DNA of 9,842 nucleotides from an uncultured bacterium (GTDB taxonomy: Bacteria; Verrucomicrobiota; Lentisphaeria; Victivallales; Victivallaceae), in assembly GCA_949286445.1 (NCBI GenBank), contig CASECL010000122.1:1-9842 (forward strand). The letters are read 5' to 3'. The translations under genes were made by a program, and so were the position numbers. How positions within the stretch are numbered: position 1 is the stretch's first letter; every line of letters starts with the position of its first letter. Positions 6,262-9,842 of this stretch are shown piece by piece. Below the pieces are notes generated by a model that was not told the DNA's origin, did no database searches, and saw nothing but the letters and a program-made list of their open reading frames with translations.

Positions 6262-8376
6262 TCAGGGATAGAGGGGTATTACCACCGAATTAGGATTGGG
6301 TAACGACGCCTTTATTTCCGGCGGAAGTTCCGGCAAAGTGCGTTTTCCCTTACCCAGCAGATCTCCGTTCTGGAAAGCTACGGTATCGATATTGGACCCG
6401 GCTCCGTTTTTACCGATTTTCCGTGACGGCGAATCAGCAGGGAGAGAAAGATCAATTACCGTGGAATTGGATTTACCCCAGTTCATCACCAATGCGTCGC
6501 GGAAAGGAGTCTGGGGAAGTTCCGGGGTGAATGTTATTCTGCCGTCGGAGAAACTTTCAACTTTGCGCATGATGCCGTCGCCATTTACTTCGATATTGTC
6601 GCCCGTTTTGAATGGCGGATTTGAGCCGGGACGGAGTTTCAGCGTATTCCGCTTGCTGCCGTCAGCGGTGGTTACTGCGAGAAATAACGGAGCGTTTTTG
6701 AACTTGAGTTCTCCAACGGCGGAATTTTTATCCTGTTTGGTAAAATCATAGAGTGCATCTATGGTTTTAAATGCTTTCCACGGTCTGGTGGTACGCCCGA
6801 TCAATCCGTTATTGGGAAGATAGGGATAGAAAAAGTTGTAATCACTTGTCACCGGAAGTTTGCCCTCCTTATCGTAGGGGTATTCACCGCATCCCCAGAG
6901 AATGTTTTCCGAAAGTTTGTAATCTTTTCCGGTAAAACTGAACAAACCGTATCCGGAACACCCGAGAGTATTATTGATTATTTCCCATTTGTTCGAATCG
7001 CCGTGTCCGCAGATAATCATAAATGCGGAAGAAGCCAGAAAGACATTATTTACCATTTTGATATTGTCAGTCTGTTCAGTCATGAGTGACTGCCCGCTCC
7101 AGATATTGAAATTGCTGTCAAAGAGCACCCGGTGAACGCCGCGGTAAAGCTGGATATTATCCGGGTGAGCCTGAAGAATGTGATGATGGATGTAATTACG
7201 CCGTACAGTAATATCGTAGGTTTCCATATCGTCGTCGGGGGTAACGGCTCCGGGACCGGAGATATTTCCGGCAATGATAAGTCCGTCGGCCAGGTTATAG
7301 GCAATTTCATTGCCTTCAACAAGTCCTTTCCGGGCGGAGATTACCGATACGCCGTTACGGTTGGCAATAACCAGGTTATTGCGCAAGACTACATTATCAC
7401 ATCCCCGGAAGTTGATGCCTTCGCCGAAATTATTGTGTACCAGACAATTTTCAATGGTTACATTTTTGGTATTTCCGCCTACCATAATGGCGTTCAGTCC
7501 GGAGCCGGTTACCTCAAGATTCTGAAGCGTAATATCACTGATTGCCTCTTTCCAATGACCTATCGCAATCTGCTGGCGGGGTGTAAAACGGTAACGGGTA
7601 TGCTTCAAGTCCTCTTTTTTGACTGGTTTGAAATAGACCGTTCCGGCGGTATTGCGGGGGTTATTTTTTTCGTCAGCGACATAAGCCCAGTTGCCGGGCT
7701 GACGAACCAGTGCGGGGTGGTTCATGAAGGTATAGAGATTCTTTTCCGGCCGGATCCAGTTATTCCAGTTCCTTTTATCAAAGGCGATATTGCCGGTCTT
7801 GAAATCGTAACTCAGAAGTTTCGGTCCGCCGTAACTGTTGCCAAAGGCAAAGAAATAAAAGACCACCGTATTTTTGGGATCTTTGGCGATTTCTTCCAGA
7901 AATGGAGCATCCTTGGGCGGATCTGTCAGGAACAGCATTTTATCTTTGTCAATCCCTTTTACCGGCCGCATGGTGCCGTCTTCCGGCCAGCGTCCGCACT
8001 GCTGCTGAGTCCAGCCGACATAAAAATCTTTTACTTCAGAGGGAACTTTGGCGGTGTAAACACCGTTGCCGATATCTTTCCAATCGGTAATATCTTTCCA
8101 GCCGGAGATAACCACTCTTTCTCCCGGCACGCCCCGGATGACAAGCGGTGCACCCGCTTTGCCACCTTTGGATATTCCCAGTATTTCGTTATATACACCG
8201 CCCCGGATATTCACCGTATCTCCGGCTTTTGCAGCTCTGATGCCGGCGGTTATGGTGGAAAGCGGTTTTGCTTTGCTGCCGTCTCCTCCGGGGGCAGCCT
8301 TGGCATCGACATAGATATCAGCAGCGTAAATACTTGAAAAAAAAAGTATTGAACACACAGAAAGCCACTTGATCAT
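6262..8376 (-). CDS. Secreted right-handed parallel beta-helix protein (copy A, own promoter)
   Basis: This 704-residue paralogue is collinear with copy B over its whole length. The signal peptide is MIKWLSVCSILFFSSIYAA, with cleavage expected after Ala18 or Ala19. The mature protein starts with DIYVDAKAAPGGDGS, followed by the KPLSTI..GI.AAKAGDTVNIRGGVY entry motif at about 37-62. The segment at about 80-130 (GERVVISGWKDITDW, then GNGVYTAKVPSE) is the usual linker of these secreted glycan-active beta-helix proteins. Parallel rungs run from about 279 to 495. His397-399, His404, Asp406 and Asn407 form a conserved cluster in a rung. The C-terminal part (about 575-665) is a small beta domain ending in a DSPSRKIGKNGAG motif. 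The ATG has CAGGAG 8 bases upstream. No pectate-lyase or chondroitinase-B (PL6) catalytic signature was recognised, so the reaction is left open. The two copies diverge most in the first rungs and around residues 374-383. Confidence 0.88.
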   Translation of the reverse strand: MIKWLSVCSILFFSSIYAADIYVDAKAAPGGDGSKAKPLSTITAGIRAAKAGDTVNIRGGVYNEILGISKGGKAGAPLVIRGVPGERVVISGWKDITDWKDIGNGVYTAKVPSEVKDFYVGWTQQQCGRWPEDGTMRPVKGIDKDKMLFLTDPPKDAPFLEEIAKDPKNTVVFYFFAFGNSYGGPKLLSYDFKTGNIAFDKRNWNNWIRPEKNLYTFMNHPALVRQPGNWAYVADEKNNPRNTAGTVYFKPVKKEDLKHTRYRFTPRQQIAIGHWKEAISDITLQNLEVTGSGLNAIMVGGNTKNVTIENCLVHNNFGEGINFRGCDNVVLRNNLVIANRNGVSVISARKGLVEGNEIAYNLADGLIIAGNISGPGAVTPDDDMETYDITVRRNYIHHHILQAHPDNIQLYRGVHRVLFDSNFNIWSGQSLMTEQTDNIKMVNNVFLASSAFMIICGHGDSNKWEIINNTLGCSGYGLFSFTGKDYKLSENILWGCGEYPYDKEGKLPVTSDYNFFYPYLPNNGLIGRTTRPWKAFKTIDALYDFTKQDKNSAVGELKFKNAPLFLAVTTADGSKRNTLKLRPGSNPPFKTGDNIEVNGDGIMRKVESFSDGRITFTPELPQTPFRDALVMNWGKSNSTVIDLSLPADSPSRKIGKNGAGSNIDTVAFQNGDLLGKGKRTLPELPPEIKASLPNPNSVVIPLYP

Positions 8377-8384
8377 ATTTTTTT

Positions 8385-8390
8385 CTCCTG
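8385..8390 (-). promoter_or_regulatory. Ribosome-binding site of copy A
   Basis: CAGGAG lies on the minus strand, 8 bases before the ATG at 8376. This is a strong Shine-Dalgarno match that fixes the start. Confidence 0.8.
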
Positions 8391-8402
8391 CAATTTTTTA
8401 GG

Positions 8403-8420
8403 TGATAACCTGTGATATCG
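8403..8420 (-). promoter_or_regulatory. Putative operator at the start of copy A transcription
   Basis: The plus strand reads TGATAACCTGTGATATCG. It holds two TGATAWC half-sites (8403-8409 and 8413-8419) exactly 10 bp apart. It can also be read as an imperfect inverted repeat, GATA...TATC. It overlaps the predicted +1, a usual place for a repressor. All but one base is identical to the site before copy B. The cognate regulator is not in the window. Confidence 0.5.
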
Positions 8421-8423
8421 GCG

Positions 8424-8452
8424 AATATAGCATACTTTTCCTGTCATTTCAA
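8424..8452 (-). promoter_or_regulatory. Sigma-70-type promoter of beta-helix gene copy A
   Basis: On the minus strand, TTGAAA (8452-8447) is the -35 box. A 17-base spacer and the -10 box TATATT (8429-8424) follow, with TG one base ahead of the -10 (extended -10). The start of transcription would be near 8417, giving a leader of about 40 bases. The same -10 with its TG extension recurs before copy B, which supports function. Confidence 0.68.
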
Positions 8453-9022
8453 GTAGTGAGGTGAAAAAAATCAGATATGGTTTTTCTGAGGCGGCTTTAC
8501 AGTGATTGTACGGTAAGTTATAGAGTAATTGTGTTTATTGTGTGTTTATGAAAATACGGTTGGGCTGTTGCGGAGAATAAAGCAGTAATACTACAATAAA
8601 CCATTTCGTCTTTCAAATGAAGATGTTTTTTTACCTTCAGTTAAAATTACACCGCGGCATAATAGACAGAGTTAACAATAAATGGCATTATAATTTTTCC
8701 GGCATGAGTATTAAGGATGTTCCAGGCAGTTGACGCAGCAATTTATTTTGAGGCAGAACGTTGCAAATGATATTGTTACTGGCGGAATATTTTTTAAATG
8801 TTTTTCCGGGGAATTATCTCTAATGTTATAATGTATTTTTTATTTTGACAATGGTCTGTTGCAGAAATCTATTATCGCAAAGCAAGTTTTTTATTGGACT
8901 TAAAAAAACTTAATTGACTGTATCGGGCAGACTTTTCATTGCCGTCAGAGAATTCTGCCTGAATAACGAAGATGAATAATAGTCTATTTTCTTTGTTCAA
9001 ATCATTTGTCCGGGAGTAATGT
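8453..9022. other. Gene-free AT-rich spacer between accC terminator and copy A promoter
   Basis: About 570 bases hold no convincing gene on either strand. Visible structures are an A/T-rich 9-bp inverted repeat (arms 8884-8892 and 8903-8911, 10-base loop) and a second inverted repeat built on GGCAGA...TCTGCC around 8926-8958. The plus strand also has TTGACA (8845-8850) and TATTAT (8870-8875) with a 19-base gap. No tRNA, riboswitch or mobile-element end was recognised. Confidence 0.55.
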
Positions 9023-9073
9023 AAAAAAACAAACACCGGAAATTCAGATTTGGTAATCTCTGAATATCCGGTG
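9023..9073 (-). terminator. Intrinsic terminator after accC
   Basis: An inverted repeat has arms 9034-9048 and 9059-9073: CACCGGA pairs with TCCGGTG and ATTCAGA with TCTGAAT. There is a single A-A mismatch (9041/9066) and a 10-base loop. On the minus strand it is followed at once by TTTGTTTTTTT (9033-9023). It begins 35 bases after the accC stop codon. The other strand has no T-run after the stem, so it acts on the accC transcript only. It separates the housekeeping gene from the glycan locus. Confidence 0.88.
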
Positions 9074-9107
9074 CTGCAATATCAAAAGATGATCAAGTTA
9101 TGATCTG

Positions 9108-9842
9108 TCAGTGACTCTTCTTGCGGGTGCTCCGGTGAGAAGAAGTCTCTTTTTCGCTGTGTTTTTCGGCTGGTTTTGCCGCCTCTTTTTTCTCATCGGT
9201 TCTGGCGGAACGCTCCAGCATGAAGCGTTCAACAAACCCGGTGTCGTATTTACCGGCGACAAAGTCCTTATGTGACAGCAGGGTTTTGTGGAACGGTATT
9301 GTGGTTTTCACACCCTCAATAACGAATTCATCCAGTGCCCGGCGGCATATCGCAATGGCTTCTTCGCGGTTTGCTCCGTGGACAATGAGTTTTCCCAGCA
9401 TGCTGTCATAGTACGGCGGAATATTGTAGTTGGTAAAAATGTGGGAATCCACCCGCACCCCGTATCCGCCGGGGGGAATGACCAGACTCAAGTGTCCCGG
9501 ATTGGGGGCAAAATTACGTTCCGGGTCTTCAGCATTGATACGGCACTCAATGGCATGACCGTTGAAGTGGATATCTCTCTGGCGGAACGGCAATTTTTCT
9601 CCGGCGGCAATCTTGATTTGTGTTTTAATCAGGTCAATTCCGGTAATGCTTTCAGTAACCGGATGTTCCACCTGAATTCTGGTATTCATCTCCATGAAAT
9701 AGAAATTCCCCTCTGAGGTGTAGAGAAATTCAATTGTCCCTGCGCTGGTGTAATTAGCCGCTTTTGCCGCCTTGACTGCGGCCGCACCGATTTTCTCTCT
9801 CAATTTCTGATTGAGAGCAGGGGAGGGGGATTCTTCAATAAG
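9108..9842 (-). CDS. accC: Biotin carboxylase subunit of acetyl-CoA carboxylase, C-terminal part (cut by window edge)
   Basis: The reading frame runs off the right end of the window; 244 residues are visible and no true start is present. In-frame coding continues up to base 9842 (LIEESPSPALNQK, then LREKIG), so a TTG at 9803 is an internal Leu, not the start. Diagnostic motifs are FMEMNTRIQVEHPVTE at visible residues 49-64, with the ATP/metal and catalytic residues Glu51, Asn53, Arg55 and Glu59. GGYGVRVDSH at 125-134 holds the Arg corresponding to E. coli Arg338, and PPYYDSMLGKLI at 142-153 is the conserved C-domain block. The enzyme carboxylates biotin on the carrier protein using ATP and bicarbonate, the first step of fatty-acid synthesis. 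After the normal end of the family (around FVERF, 203-206) there is a charged tail of about 38 residues rich in Lys, Glu, Ser and His. Pyruvate carboxylase subunit A is an alternative, but AccC is preferred. Confidence 0.95.
   Translation of the reverse strand, partial: LIEESPSPALNQKLREKIGAAAVKAAKAANYTSAGTIEFLYTSEGNFYFMEMNTRIQVEHPVTESITGIDLIKTQIKIAAGEKLPFRQRDIHFNGHAIECRINAEDPERNFAPNPGHLSLVIPPGGYGVRVDSHIFTNYNIPPYYDSMLGKLIVHGANREEAIAICRRALDEFVIEGVKTTIPFHKTLLSHKDFVAGKYDTGFVERFMLERSARTDEKKEAAKPAEKHSEKETSSHRSTRKKSH

Noticed and set aside
7132..8337. 401-codon open frame on the plus strand, opposite beta-helix copy A
   Set aside because: It lies wholly antisense to a well-supported gene. Its product has no domain logic, and a similar shorter shadow lies opposite copy B. 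It is a by-product of codon use on the coding strand.
3932..8376. Naming the beta-helix proteins pectate lyase, chondroitinase B/alginate lyase (PL6) or GH120 xylosidase
   Set aside because: The fold and entry motif are shared among these families, but I could not identify any of their catalytic signatures, so only the fold-level call is supported.
8617..8733. Possible 38-residue small protein on the plus strand in the spacer
   Set aside because: No Shine-Dalgarno sequence precedes the ATG and the composition looks random.
8845..8875. Plus-strand promoter (TTGACA, 19-base gap, TATTAT)
   Set aside because: The spacer is long and the only downstream gene, accC, is on the other strand. It was kept only as a comment on the spacer.
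8884..8911. AT-rich inverted repeat as a terminator or transposon end
   Set aside because: The stem is almost only A and T, no target duplication or transposase is present, and no gene ends nearby in the right direction.

Overview
All six protein-coding genes in this window lie on the minus strand, so they are transcribed from the right end towards the left. The gene set suggests an anaerobic glycan-degrading member of the Planctomycetes-Verrucomicrobia-Lentisphaerota group, most likely Lentisphaerota. It comprises large secreted right-handed beta-helix proteins, a secreted heparinase II/III-type lyase and a sugar-acid-type dehydrogenase, with no SusC/SusD pair. This assignment is an inference from gene content and moderate confidence at best. 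No rRNA, tRNA, CRISPR array, insertion sequence or phage gene was seen.

Layout from right to left. (1) 9842-9108 is the C-terminal half of biotin carboxylase (accC), a housekeeping gene cut by the window edge and closed by a strong intrinsic terminator at 9023-9073. (2) 9022-8453 is a gene-free, AT-rich stretch. (3) 8452-8424 holds a sigma-70-type promoter driving a 704-residue secreted beta-helix protein (8376-6262). (4) A second promoter with the same architecture (6129-6102) drives a close paralogue (6052-3932). This is followed without room for another promoter by a small secreted protein of unknown family (3897-3271), a heparinase II/III-like polysaccharide lyase (3244-1058) and a D-2-hydroxyacid dehydrogenase (1055-30). 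These last four genes read as one operon with gaps of 34, 26 and 2 bases.

Working model (inference): the exported beta-helix proteins, the small beta-rich protein and the lyase act outside the cytoplasm on a uronic-acid-containing polysaccharide. The cytoplasmic dehydrogenase, apparently translationally coupled to the lyase, handles an alpha-keto or 2-hydroxy acid derived from the product. Both beta-helix genes carry an almost identical 18-bp element at the predicted transcription start: two TGATAWC half-sites 10 bp apart. This points to one transcription factor controlling the whole locus. No transporter, regulator or sulfatase gene lies in the window.

I see no wholly unprecedented system. 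The most informative signals are the duplicated promoter/operator, the recent tandem duplication with its conserved His-rich motif, the unclassified small secreted protein, and the altered nucleotide-binding loop of the dehydrogenase.
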